This document shows positions 21,837 to 32,768 of a stretch of 64,000 nt of DNA, piece by piece. Below the pieces are notes generated by a model. That model did not search any database and was not told the DNA's origin. It saw only the letters and a list, made by a program, of their open reading frames with translations. The DNA lies in the NCBI RefSeq assembly GCF_000372725.1, contig NW_005199684.1, forward strand, positions 668,030 through 732,029. The letters run 5' to 3'. The stretch is from Emiliania huxleyi CCMP1516 (lineage: Eukaryota; Haptophyta; Isochrysidales; Noelaerhabdaceae). The position numbers and the translations under genes are program-made. Numbering within the stretch: the stretch's first letter is position 1; every line of letters begins with the position of its first letter.

Positions 21837-24236
21837 CTCTCCCTCGCCGCCGCCGCCGCCGTCGCCGCCACCCTCGCCTCCTGAGCAGCCGCGAGGGATG
21901 TCCATCGGCTCCGGCCTGAGCACTCATCACTGCTCCGGCATTCGGCTGCTCGACGCAGACGCGATCCACGCGGCGGCGGCGAGGCGGCAGGCGCTTGGCA
22001 TCGCCTTTGGCAAGGCGGCGTGCATGCAGGCGCTGCGGCCGGGCAGCAAGGTGTTGGCTGCGGGCTGTCCCTCGCTCGCGCACCTTGATTTGCGCGGCGC
22101 CAACCTCAGCCACGCCACCCTCGACGGCGCGCTCGAGCCACACTAGCGCACAACTCGCCGCCAGCCGAGCACTCAGCGTCTCCCGCCCCCACCCTGCAGC
22201 CTCTCGGCGGATCACACCCGCCGCCCGCCGCCTCCCACCGCCTCCCACCGCCGCCCACCGCCTCCCACCGCCTCAGGCGTCGACCTCACCGGCACGATGC
22301 TCGACTGCGCCCAGCTCGAGGGCGCCACGCTGCACAACACGCACGCCGAGGGAGCCACCTTCACCGGCGCAAACATGGCGGGCGTCCGCGCGACGGACTT
22401 CACCTTTGAGCGGGCAGACCTCACTTTCGTCGACCTTAGCCGCGCGGAGCTGCGCGCGAGCGTCAACCCGACGGTCAGCGTGATCGGCCACCTCTCGCGC
22501 GCCAACCTGACTGGCGCGAGCCTCGCGGACGCCACCCTCGAGGGCTTCGAAGACTCGCAGGACGTGGTGCTCGACTTTGCCAACCTGCACCGCGCCCTTC
22601 TGAGCAAGTGCGTGCTCACGCGCCCGTCGCTGCGCGGCACGCGCCTCGTCGCGTCGCGACTCGACCACACGGAGCTGATTGGCGCCGTCGCCTCGCCGAC
22701 GACGCTGCTCGCCGGCACCATGATGACCGACGTCGGCCTGGCCAGCTGCAACTTCGAGGGCGTCGAGCTAAGCGGTGCAGCTCGCCGCTCGTCTCTCCGT
22801 CCCACGCAGAGAGCCGGCCCGTCCCCAGGCCAACGGCCGCGTCCGTGGTCTGCCCCCCCCCTCCCCCCCCAGGCGCGCGGATGCTGCGCGTCTCCATCTC
22901 GGACACCTCCCTGCGCGGCGCAACCTTCGACACCGCGCCGCTCGACCTCGACCTCACCGCCACCGAGGCGACCTCCCTTCCTCGCACGCCGCCGCGAATC
23001 GACCGTGGCGAAGCCACCGCCGCGCTGGGCCACGTCGAGGCGATCCGCTGCAGATTCGACCACGCGCGGCTCAGCGGCGCCGCCCTCAGCACTGTCAGCT
23101 TCGTCGACAGCTCTCTCGAGGGCGCCAGCTTCAGCCAGGTCTGAAGGACGTGGGGCCGGGAGTAGACGGGGTCGGGGTGGTGGTGTATGGGGCAACGCGA
23201 GAATGCGACGGCTCCGCGAAGAGAGAGATGGGCGGTGGGGGCTCGAGTCTTACGGCTCGATGCTTGGGCGTAGGCATTGCTCTCGCTCGTCGAATTTCTT
23301 TGGGCGCGCGCCGCCACCAGCCATGCACCACCCGCCCGCACCGTCTACAGTGCGCTTTCGCTCCCACACCTCTCTCCCCTGCCGGGCCGCAGGAGCACCC
23401 AGGGCCGAGCAGCTTAAGCGGCGCGTCGGGCGCCGACTTCAGCTACGGGCGGTTTGAGGAGTCGGAATTTGTGTTCAACCAAGACGCGCCCGAAGGGTGG
23501 GGGGGGGGGGAAGGCAGACACGAGAGACGGCCGTCACAAGCCCACAAGCCCGGGACCCACAGAGCCATCCATGCCTAGAACATGCTCCCACCTCTCCAGT
23601 GCACGGAGCGCCACCCTAGCTCCGCTGGAACCTAGCTGGACGCCCCCATGCCAGCACAGCTCATCGCGCGCCCGGCGACGTGCGCGCAGGACCGTCGACC
23701 CGGGCGGGGTCGCCAACATGCGAGGCACAAAGTTCGTCGGCGCGGACCTGACCAACGCCGCCTTCCTCGCCACCGACTTGCAGGAGGCGTCCTTCCTCGG
23801 CGCGAGCTTGCCGGGCGCGCAGTTCGACCACTGCAACGTCGAGGGCGCCGACTTCACGCGCGCGACGGGCACCAAGGCGATGGACCTGCTGCTTCTCCAC
23901 GGCACTCCGGTGGGGCTCTGCGCCGGCGGCGGCCACTCCTGCTGGTCGAGCGTTCAGCCCAACTCGTGGGCTGTCCCCCCGCCCTTCCCGCCGGGGATGG
24001 TCCCTGCTCCGCCGCCGCCTTCACCGCCTTCGCCGCCGCCGCCCTCCCCTCCCAGCTCTCCGCCACCGGCCCTTCCGCCGCCCCCTGATCCGCCGCGCCC
24101 GCCTCCAGCGCCGCCGCCGCCCCCGCAGCCGCGGCCGCCGCCCCCGCAGCCGATAGCTTCGCCACCGCCGATCCCATCGCCCTCTCCGCCGCCGAGTGCA
24201 CCGAGGAGTCCGCCGAAGGCGAAAGCAGGCCGTTGA
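21023..24236 (+). CDS. PAN-like / proline-rich / pentapeptide-repeat surface protein
   Basis: Exons: about 21023-21169, 21256-22126, 22277-22774, 22873-23137, 23401-23487 and 23690-24236; the first exon may begin further upstream. The N-part is a Cys-rich PAN/Apple-like module: CRQLCLIDDACQ joins across a GC-AG intron to AYEFVAYSS, then CTLHMGP and QYASCYTKQ. A long SPPPP-type hydroxyproline-like linker follows. Next come about 35 pentapeptide repeats of A(D/N)LxG type (ANLSHATLDG joins to VDLTGTMLDC in register across the intron), predicting a right-handed beta-helix. A second proline-rich block ends the protein. The repeat register is kept across four of the five introns, which supports the splice choices. 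Proline-rich plus PAN architecture suggests an extracellular or cell-wall/scale protein; ligand unknown. Confidence 0.7.
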
Positions 24237-25298
24237 GGCCCCACCGGCGGCTGTGATTTCGGGAAAACGGCTCAGAGGTCCGGCTCGCATACGGCTCAGG
24301 GCGTGGCATTATTTGGGGGGAGAAGCAAACGTCAAAAAAGAAAAATCTAAGCGTAGTCGTCACGCCTCTCCGATTGAACGCCACGAGCGAGCATAACTGT
24401 GCTCCTTCACCTCTCGGCACACTGAAGCCTGAAGCACCATGGTTCCACGTTCCACATGCGCAACTCTATGCGCGCCAAACCGCACATACACTGTATGGCG
24501 CACAAAGTACTCTACTGGGCTGGGCGTTTCATTGTGGGGTTGGCACTCCCATCGACCCTCATGACCTCCTGCGGTCTCTGAGATGGACACCAGTGGGTGT
24601 GGGACCACGGCCAGGATACACTCGAAGGCTGGGTAAGCAGTAGAGGTCGATACTCGACGCGTCCCACATGGTCTGTGTCGCTGTCGGCACGCTGTCGACA
24701 GGACGTCGAGCGACACCGGTGGCAGTGCCACCCAGGAGTGGTCGGGCGGTCTCCCGTCATGAGAGAGCCATCATGTGATCCATATGATGATTCCTGACAA
24801 CCGCCTCAGTCAACTTTCGTCACAGTTCCCGCTCTGAGAGGAGCTGCGGGTCAGTTCGACAGCTGGAGCTGTGTCGCCGGCGTGCGGCGGCCTGCCTCCG
24901 GAGGTGCCTCTGAGGTGGACTTTTTTTGGTCACCGTGAGAGAACGCGTTCGAATTTTCACTCCGGAACTTCAACTCCGCACGCGCACCGGCCAGGGCTAC
25001 AATAGTGCCAGTGCGGCGGAGGCGCGAGTCGGAAGACCGCGACCGTCAAGTGTCCCGTCATTTCCTACAAACGCTGTGAACCCAGCCACGTAATATGCCC
25101 TACGAGCTACGTCAGTACGGCTCTATAGCCGTATGCGGAGCGAGGCCCGTGGCCGGCGAGGAGCGCCGGAGGGAGGGGGGGCGTCAGGGCGCAACCGCCG
25201 CGGGAGAGGGGGGCCTCTATTTCTCTGCTCTCTCGCCTCTATCACGTACACACACACTCGCCCCACACCAACGATATTTTGCTGCTATTGTTCAAGAA
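24237..25298. other. Intergenic between convergent genes
   Basis: About 1 kb with lower GC. I find no gene, RNA or repeat array. ORFs here lack family resemblance and codon character of the neighbours. Confidence 0.5.
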
Positions 25299-28286
25299 CT
25301 ATTCGACATGACGTGGGGTCGTACTGACGGGGACGGGCGGTGACTCATCCGGGGGCGGCAGCTGCGGTGGCAGCGGTGCCGAGGCTGAACGGACCACTGG
25401 GGCCTCTTCAGCCTGCTGCTGTGGTGCAACACTGGCGATGGAGGCGCGGCCAGCGGTGTGCGCCGAGCTTTGTTGGAGGATTTGGCGCACCTCGTGCCGG
25501 TCCTCGCGATATGAGTCGTCCAGAGGCGAGCCGCCGAACCGATCGAGGGCTTTGGCGTTGGCGCCGTGCAACAGTAGCCAGCGAACAGCCGGGGCGTGCC
25601 CTTCCGAGGCGGCGAGATGGAGTGCGGTCCGCCCGTCGTAGTCCGACACGTTGATATCGCTCCCCTCGGCCAGGAGCCGCACCAGGCGGTCGATGTTGCC
25701 CGCAGCTGCCGCCGTGCAGAGAAACTTCGCCGCCTTTGCGCTCTTGACGGTGGCGCCGTGCGCCCGGAGGAACGTCGCCACAGCCTCGTGTCCATTCTCC
25801 GACGCGTCCTGCAGCGGTGTCTTGCCCCACCGGTCAAAGACATCGACGAGTGCGGTGGGCGATCGCAGCAGCGCCTCCACCACGCGCATCTGGCCGAGGG
25901 TGGTGGCAACGTGCAGCGCCGTCCTCCCGTCGTAGTCTCCAACGTTTGGATCAACGCCCTTGGCTAGGGACTGCGACACCGAGGCCACGTCGCCGAGTGC
26001 CGCCGACTCAATGAGCAACCGTGCTCCCGCCGAGAAAGCCGGATGGTGGCCGAAGCTCTGAGGACGGCTTCGGCGAGTCTCAGGTGGATCTGTGCCCATC
26101 AACGGTGCGGTCAAGGCGGCCATCGACGTTGGCAAGCGCTTTCCACGCCCCTGCCGCCCACCAAGCCGCGGCGCGGGCGCTCCATCGTCGTTCTGCAAGA
26201 CTGCATTGCCCAGCTGTCGCCCACGCTGCCCGAGCGACGGCGGCATCGCGGCCCACTTGTACTCGATGAGCTTTGCACATCCTTCGTATCCCATACGCTT
26301 TGCCTCTTGGTAGGCCGTGCGCTTCCAGCGATCGCGCGCCTCGGGCCGCGCGCCATTCTCTAGCAGAAGCCGCACGACCTCGACGTGCCCCTCGCAGGCG
26401 GCGACGTGCAGCGGAGTCCGATAATCGTAGTTTGCCGCCGTCACCGAGTCAGGATCGTCCTTCCCCACTATCGCTCCACCGTGCCGCCGCCGCGCGGCGC
26501 TTTCAATCCGCCAGCGAACCTCCTCGGTGTTGCCGTCGGCCGCCGCACGAATCATGTCCCCGTCGATGCCGAACGTGCTCTCGAGCGCGCCGTGAGCCTT
26601 GAGCCAGCCGGCGAGTTTGGTGTGATTGCGACGAATCGCGTCCGACAGCGGTGTGTTGCCGAAGCGATCGCTACAGTTGACGTCGGCGCGGTGGTATGTG
26701 ATGAGCCACGAGGCGATCTCGAGCCATCCCTCGCTCGCTGCGAGGTGAAGCGGCGTCCGCAGGTCGTAGTCGGCAGCGGTGGGAGGCGCTCCCTCCTTGA
26801 CCAGCTGCTGCACCTTGGGGAGGTTGCCGTCGCGGCAGGCGTCGCAGAGTTTGGCGGTGAGTACCTGCGAGCCGAGGTCGAGGAGAAGGGGCAGCGTGTC
26901 GTCGTAAGCCTGCTCGCCAATCTGCACAATATCAAGCCCCTGCTCCTCCTCGTCCACCGTGGTGTCGATGCCGACTGTGCGGCGCATGACGTGCATGAGC
27001 AGCCACGTCCAGCCAAAGGCCCACGAGACGGCACAAGCGAGAGCAACTGCCTGTGCCGACAGCAACGCCCCGCCCCCACCGTGCAATAGTCCCACGTGCG
27101 GCGCATACGGCGGCGCGGCGACCAGTCCCACCGCGAGCGAGCCCACGATGCCAGGCATGCCCTGCAGGGCGCACACATCGAGTGCGTCGTCGATTCCAAG
27201 CCGCGGCTTGATGTGCGCGCACCAACCGTACGACACGCACCCGCCAGCTAGCCCAACGAGGCAGGCCGCGCGGGGAGACATGAAGCCGCTACCCGGCGTG
27301 ACCGCCGCCAGCCCCGCAAACGCGCCATTCATGATTTCGGTGAGGTGCCAGTGGCGATCGCGGGCAAAAGCGAGAGCGAGCCACGCGCAGCTGGAGGCGC
27401 ACGCGGCCATGTGCGTGTTGAGGACCGCGAGTGCGGTCTGTCCGTTGGCCTTGTAGGCGGATCCGCCGTTGAAGGAGTACCAACCGCCCCAAATCAGCAC
27501 CCCGCCGAGAACAGCGAGAGGAATGTTGTGCCGCCCGCCCGCCTGCTCGCTGTGCTCTCCCGTGTCCTTGGAGCGCCCTTGCAGTACGAGGGAGACGGCG
27601 AGAGCTGCCGTCCCGGTGGCCGTATGAATGGTGATGCCGCCAGCAAAGTCCACAGCGCCGTGCACCGCGAGCCAGCCCGCCGGGTTCCACACCCAATGCG
27701 CAAGAGGGTAGTAGACTAGGAAGGGCCACGCAGCTGCAAAAACGAGAAAGGCGTTGAAGTCCATCCGCTCGGCCCACGCGCCCGTGACAATGACCGGCGT
27801 CATGACAGCGAACATCATCTGGAAGGACGCGAAGAGGTAGCTGGGGATGGTCGTCGCGAGTGGGTAGCAGCACTCTGTTGAGAGGCCCGCAAAGCCAACG
27901 TGCCGGAGCGTGCCAATGAGGCCCAGTGCGCCGGCCGAGGGGCCAAAGACGAGGGAGAACCCGATGCTGAACCAGAGCATGGACCCAATCACAAAGCCGG
28001 TAAGCACTTGCATGAGCATCGACAGCGCATTCTTGCGCCGGATCAGGCCGGCCTGGCACAACCCGAGCGCCGGCGTCTGTAGCATCACAAACGTGGTCGC
28101 CATGACCATGAAACCGGTGTCCGAGTCTTCGATGCCCTCGCAGGCGCTGTCGCACGACTCCATGGCGGGCCTACAAGGAGCCGCGGTCGTCGGAACGGAT
28201 GGGAGCCCGGCCGCGGTCTCTTGCAATGCGCGGGATTTGAGGACGGCCGCGCTCGTCATCCAGCGAAACTTTTTTAACTTGAGCAC
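25299..28286 (-). CDS. Ammonium transporter with C-terminal ankyrin repeats
   Basis: A single 995-residue frame without introns. Residues about 50-455 form an AMT/MEP/Rh core of 11 helices: MMFAVMTPVIVTGAWAERMD matches the helix with the Phe gate, and VDFAGGITIH carries the conserved Asp and the first pore His (His221). The second pore His, normally in an ALHG or GVHG motif, is Gln here: CALQGMPGIVG, Gln375, codon at 27162-27164. The cytoplasmic half holds about eight ankyrin repeats in four groups (near residues 490-570, 605-665, 770-835 and 865-930), with the motif DYDGRTALHLAASEGH and DRWGKTPLQDA, the style seen at the C-terminus of glutaminases. A Pro-rich tail follows. AMT proteins import ammonium at the plasma membrane; loss of the twin-His pair may change conductance or make it a sensor (inference). 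Confidence 0.9.
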   Translation of the reverse strand: MLKLKKFRWMTSAAVLKSRALQETAAGLPSVPTTAAPCRPAMESCDSACEGIEDSDTGFMVMATTFVMLQTPALGLCQAGLIRRKNALSMLMQVLTGFVIGSMLWFSIGFSLVFGPSAGALGLIGTLRHVGFAGLSTECCYPLATTIPSYLFASFQMMFAVMTPVIVTGAWAERMDFNAFLVFAAAWPFLVYYPLAHWVWNPAGWLAVHGAVDFAGGITIHTATGTAALAVSLVLQGRSKDTGEHSEQAGGRHNIPLAVLGGVLIWGGWYSFNGGSAYKANGQTALAVLNTHMAACASSCAWLALAFARDRHWHLTEIMNGAFAGLAAVTPGSGFMSPRAACLVGLAGGCVSYGWCAHIKPRLGIDDALDVCALQGMPGIVGSLAVGLVAAPPYAPHVGLLHGGGGALLSAQAVALACAVSWAFGWTWLLMHVMRRTVGIDTTVDEEEQGLDIVQIGEQAYDDTLPLLLDLGSQVLTAKLCDACRDGNLPKVQQLVKEGAPPTAADYDLRTPLHLAASEGWLEIASWLITYHRADVNCSDRFGNTPLSDAIRRNHTKLAGWLKAHGALESTFGIDGDMIRAAADGNTEEVRWRIESAARRRHGGAIVGKDDPDSVTAANYDYRTPLHVAACEGHVEVVRLLLENGARPEARDRWKRTAYQEAKRMGYEGCAKLIEYKWAAMPPSLGQRGRQLGNAVLQNDDGAPAPRLGGRQGRGKRLPTSMAALTAPLMGTDPPETRRSRPQSFGHHPAFSAGARLLIESAALGDVASVSQSLAKGVDPNVGDYDGRTALHVATTLGQMRVVEALLRSPTALVDVFDRWGKTPLQDASENGHEAVATFLRAHGATVKSAKAAKFLCTAAAAGNIDRLVRLLAEGSDINVSDYDGRTALHLAASEGHAPAVRWLLLHGANAKALDRFGGSPLDDSYREDRHEVRQILQQSSAHTAGRASIASVAPQQQAEEAPVVRSASAPLPPQLPPPDESPPVPVSTTPRHVE

Positions 28287-29130
28287 ATGCCCGATCGTCC
28301 GCCCGCATCGTCTCGCCCTCCCTCGCTGGTATGCTCAAGGGGGGAGGGGGGGGGCGGGGCTTCATAACAAACACGGTACAGGATCGAGGTGCACGCTGCT
28401 GAAGCAGTGTCGTCCCCCCTCTCCACCGTCTCGCTAACTTGGGTTGATTGAGCACTTGAGAGGGTCTCTTTTGGTAAGGGACCCCACAATGATGTGGTGA
28501 AATACTGAAGCGTCCACGCGCGGCTCGCATTAGATTGGCCCACTCTTGCCAACAATACACCATACCACTCAGAGGTGTGCACTCCAGCCGATCGACGTGC
28601 TTGAATTTGTTCGCCTCACAGCTCCTGGCCTCGTCGGCCGCACGGCAAAGCCACAGCGTCTCGGTGAACTTCACGGCAGGTCCTTCGGCTGGATGCCGCC
28701 CTCCGCGTCCACATCGAACAGCTCCTCGAACTCACCGCGGTGGCCTCTGCGTACTCCGCAAACAGCTTCATTGAGAAGGGGACCTGCCCACTCCGAATAT
28801 GTTGTTCAAGCTGAGACTGATATCTCTCAGTCTCAGCCTAGGCTCGTGACGCTGATGGCGCACAGGAGAGGGGAGAGAGGATCACGTGACGCCTAGGCGC
28901 CTATCTATCCTGCGGCCGCCATATGAGCTCGGGGTCTTCCCAGCTGTTTACTTGCTCTGCGCTGCACAGGTGTCTTACGCTCTGAGGTCTCTTGTGGAGG
29001 CCCCCTCGTGGACGTCGAGCGCGCACACCTGCCAGTTTCCCACATCCCAGTACGTACTGCCAGTCTTAGTCACAAAACTTAGTCCCGTATGTTGGTCTGT
29101 GTGTGGGGTACCACACAGAATGATTCACAA
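28287..29130. other. Intergenic, with a dispersed-repeat copy and a hairpin
   Basis: 28305-28390 is an inverted, diverged copy of 33467-33535 (shared CCAGCGAGGGAGGGCGAGAC and GTACCGTGTTTGTTATGA in complement). 28808-28835 is a perfect hairpin: GCTGAGACTGA, loop TATCTC, TCAGTCTCAGC. No gene recognised. Confidence 0.6.
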
Positions 29131-32100
29131 TCAAAACAAGAAACCTCTGTCACCTGTACACAGCCATAAGCGTCCGCGCCGCCTGCACAACGACCTCCAA
29201 TCGCGGTACGTCTGACTCGCCTCCTGACCCACCTGCTGGAGCAGCGACCGGAACTGCGACGCCGAGGTCGGCAGCCACGCCGCGATCTCGTCAGTCTCTG
29301 TCCGTCGGAACAGCTCGTCCAGCGTCTCTATGCGCAGCACCAACTCCGCCTCGCGAAGGCCCCACCGCCGCCGCGCATCGACCGCGCTCGCTATGCGAGC
29401 CTCGAGGCTCGCGCCGCGCACGCATAGCCGCGCCACCGCCGCATCGGCCGACTCGCCAGGTAGCAGCCGCCACACGCCCGCAGTGGCCGCTGCTGCCGCT
29501 CCCCCCTCCTTTCCTGCCGCCGCCTCCTCCGCAAAATCTGGCAGCCCCGAGAAGTAGATGCGCCCGCCCTCGTCGCCCTCGCCGAGCGCCGCCACCTCCT
29601 CCGACGAGTCGGTCAGAGCGCGGATGCTGTCCCGCGCATCCACCGAACCCGCCTCGGTCGCACGCGCCACAGCCGCCTCCACCGCCTCGTCGAGGTGCGC
29701 CAGCGCCTCTGCCCTCGCCGCCGCCCTCGCCTCCGCCACCGCCACCTCCAAGACCTTGGCAGAGGTGAGGAACGGGTCCCCGGCGGGCGCGGAGCGCGCC
29801 TCAGAGAGCGCAGCCTCGGCCGCGGCGGCCCGCATCTCCGCCGCAGCGACGCCGGCGTCCCGTTCCTGGTCGCAGCAATCTGGGGTGATGGCGGCGTTTG
29901 GTGCGTTGAGTGGCACCGAACGGTTCGAGGGCGGCCTGCAAACGAGCGCCCGCCTCCTCCAAAGCCCGCGCCACCGCGCTCTCCACCGCAGCGCGCTGCT
30001 CCTCCTCCGCCTCGCCCTCGCGTCTTTGCAAAGCGTCGCGAACCGCGCCCTCCTTTGTGGCCTATGGGACATGTCGTGGACGGGTGATGGACGCGGTCTG
30101 GGCGTGTCACGCTCTGCCGCCCCCGCTCGTTGCCTCGGCGTCGCGTGCGAGCTGCGACGCCAGCAGCAGCTTCTCCCGCAGCGAAGCGGCCTCGGCCTGC
30201 GCGCGTGTCATCTGAGCCTCGGCCTGGCACTTCTCCTCCTCGGCGCCCTCCAGCGTCGCCACCAGGTCGTCCGAAGCCGCCTTCGCGGCCCGCAGCTCCT
30301 CTCGCAGCGCCTCGACATCGACAGCCGCGCCACCGGAGCGCGCTGCTTCGAGTTCGGCGACCACCCGCTCCATCTCTTGCTGCAACTCTGCGCGGGCCGC
30401 CGCGGCCTCGGCCGCCCCAACGGCCGCACTCTCCCGTGCTGCGGCCGCCTCCGCCACCGCGGCCGCGAGCTCGCCACTAAGCCGCTCCGCCTCAGCCCTG
30501 CCCGCCGCAGTCTCAGCCGACACAATCTCGAGCTCCGCCGCCGCCGCCGCCGCAGCGGCTGCCTCCGCCTCCGCCTCCACTGCCGCTGCGCGCTCCTCTG
30601 CGGCGTCGGCGCGCGCGCGCTCCGCAGCTACCTCTGCGGCGGCAGCCGCCGATGCACCCTCACGCGCAGCGGCGGCTTCAGCCGTCGCCGTCGATGCGCC
30701 CTCACGCTCAGCGGCAGCATCAGCCGTCGCCGCCGCAAGCTCACCCGCCAGCCGCTCCACCTCAGCCTTGCCCGCCGCAGCCTCGGCGCTGGCAGCGGCG
30801 AGCGATTGCTGCGCCGCCTCGGCCGCCGCATGCGCCTCGCTCGCCGCCGCACGACTCGCCTCGAGCTCTGCCGCTGTCTCCGCGGCGGCTGTGGCTGCCG
30901 CAGCGGCCGCTGCCGCAGTGCCGCCTGCCGCCGCAGACGCTGCCTCCGCCTCCGCCTCCGCCGCCGCTGCGCGCTCCTCCGCGGCGTCGGCGCGCGCGCG
31001 CTCCGCAGCTACCTCTGCGGCTAGCGCCGCCGCCGCCTCCTCCCGAGCAGCAGCCGCCTCGGTTGCACTTGCTGCCGCGGACTCGAGAGCCGCGGCTGCC
31101 TCGGCTGCCGCAGCCTCGAGCTTGGCCGACACGTCCGCCGCCGCAGCGGCCGCCGCTGTCTTGGCAGCCGCCGCTGCCTCGGCCGCCGCCTGCCGCGCCT
31201 CCGCCAGCTCCGCCGCCGCCGCCGCAGCAGATGCCTCCGCCTCCGCCTCCACCGCCGCTGCGCGCTCCTCTGCGGCGTCGGCGCGCGCGCGCTCCGCAGC
31301 TACCTCTGCGGCGGCAGCCGCCGATGCACCCTCACGCGCAGCGGCGGCTTCAGCCGTCGCCATCGATGCGCCCTCACGCGCAGCGGCAGCACCGGCCGTC
31401 GCCGCCGCAAGCTCACCCGCCAGCCGCTCCACCTCAGCCTTGCCCGCCGCAGCCTCGGCGCTGGCAGCGGCGAGCGATTGCTGCGCCGCCTCGGCCGCCG
31501 CATGCGCCTCGCTCGCCGCCGCACGACTCGCCTCGAGCTCCGCCGCTGTCTCCGCGGCGGCTGCCGCAGCGGCCGCTGCCGCAGTGCCGCCTGCCGCCGC
31601 AGACGCTGCCTCCGCCTCCGCCTCCGCTGCGCGCTCCTCCGCGGCGTCGGCGCGCGCGCGCTCCGCAGCTACCTCTGCGGCTAGCGCCGCCGCCGCCTCC
31701 TCCCGAGCAGCAGCCGCCTCGGTTGCACTTGCTGCCGCGGACTCGAGAGCCGCGGCTGCCTCGGCTGCCGCAGCCTCGAGCTTGGCCGACACGTCCGCCG
31801 CCGCAGCGGCCGCCGCTGTCTTGGCAGCCGCCGCTGCCTCGGCCGCCGCCTGCCGCGCCTCCGCCAGCTCCGCCGCCGCCGCCGCAGCAGATGCCTCCGC
31901 CTCCGCCTCCACCGCCGCTGCGCGCTCCTCTGCGGCGTCGGCGCGCGCGCGCTCCGCAGCTACCTCTGCGGCGGCAGCCGCCGATGCACCCTCACGCGCA
32001 GCGGCGGCTTCAGCCGTCGCCATCGATGCGCCCTCACGCGCAGCGGCAGCACCGGCCGTCGCCGCCGCAAGCTCACCCGCCAGCCGCTCCACCTCAGCCT

Positions 32101-32768
32101 TGCCCGCCGCAGCCTCGGCGCTGGCAGCGGCGAGCGATTGCTGCGCCGCCTCGGCCGCCGCTTGCGCCTCGCTCGCCGCCGCACGACTCGCCTCGAGCTC
32201 TGCCGTCACCTCTGCGACCGTTTCCGCCTCTGCCCGCCAGCCCTCCTTGATCTCTCCAGCCTCGGCCTCGGCCTTCTTCTTCGCCTCCCTCGCCTTGGAC
32301 AGCTTCTCCTGCTCGCGCGCGAGCTTGGCCTCCAGCTGCGAGTTCTCCTCACTGAGGACCGACATCGCCTGCTTCAGCTCCGCCTCCTGCAGGCCCCACT
32401 CTCGCCGCGCCTCCGCCTCCGCCTGTGCCGCTGCTGCGCGCTCCTCAGCGGCAGCCGTGCGAGCGCGCTCCGCAGCTACCTCGCCTGTCAGCGCCGCCGT
32501 CCTTCAGCGCCGGTGACGCCGCCTCGCTCACAGTCCCGGTCAGCGACCGCATGAGTAGCGCGGGAGAGGCCACCTCCTTGGCGCCGCTCGCCGCAGCGTC
32601 GGCCGCAGCTGCTGCCGCGGCTGTCCCCGCTGCAACGTCGGCTGCCGCAGCGGCCGCCTTTGCCTGTGCGGCTTGGGCGGCAGCCTGCGCGCGGTCGAGC
32701 CCCTCCTTGGCAGAGGCCTCGACCGCCGCAGCCGCAGCGGCCGCCTTGGCGGACAGCCACGACGACAT
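29131..32768 (-). CDS. Alanine-rich long coiled-coil protein
   Basis: The frame starts at 32768 with MSSWLSAKAAAAAAAVEASA, changes frame near 32500-32520 (short intron or indel, unresolved), runs open from 32365 to 30134, then through exons 30052-29915 and 29865-29131 joined by GC-AG introns in phase 0. The body is almost entirely Ala, Glu, Arg, Ser and Lys in heptad-like order, for example EVAAERARADAAEERAAA, predicting a very long coiled coil. It contains three near-identical tandem copies of a roughly 220-residue block (see 30784-32160). The C-terminal 200 residues are less repetitive and include LYLIET-like Leu-rich helices and EIAAWLPTSASQFRSLLQQV. A golgin or cytoskeletal/flagellar scaffold would fit, but no diagnostic domain (GRIP, TMF) is visible, so function is unassigned. 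Confidence 0.65.
30784..32160 (-). repeat. Three tandem coding copies, 672- and 660-bp period
   Basis: 30781-31452 repeats at about +672 and 31441-31500 repeats exactly at +660 (32101-32160). Lines 31021-31200 and 31681-31860 are identical base for base. Copies 2 and 3 differ from copy 1 by a 12-bp in-frame indel near 30890/31560 and a few substitutions. The near identity at synonymous sites indicates recent expansion or gene conversion. Confidence 0.9.

Noticed and set aside
30768..32516. 582-residue Ala/Ser-rich plus-strand ORF and the Pro-rich ORF 30652-32250
   Set aside because: Both are frame shadows of the coiled-coil repeat; composition is set by the opposite strand's codons.
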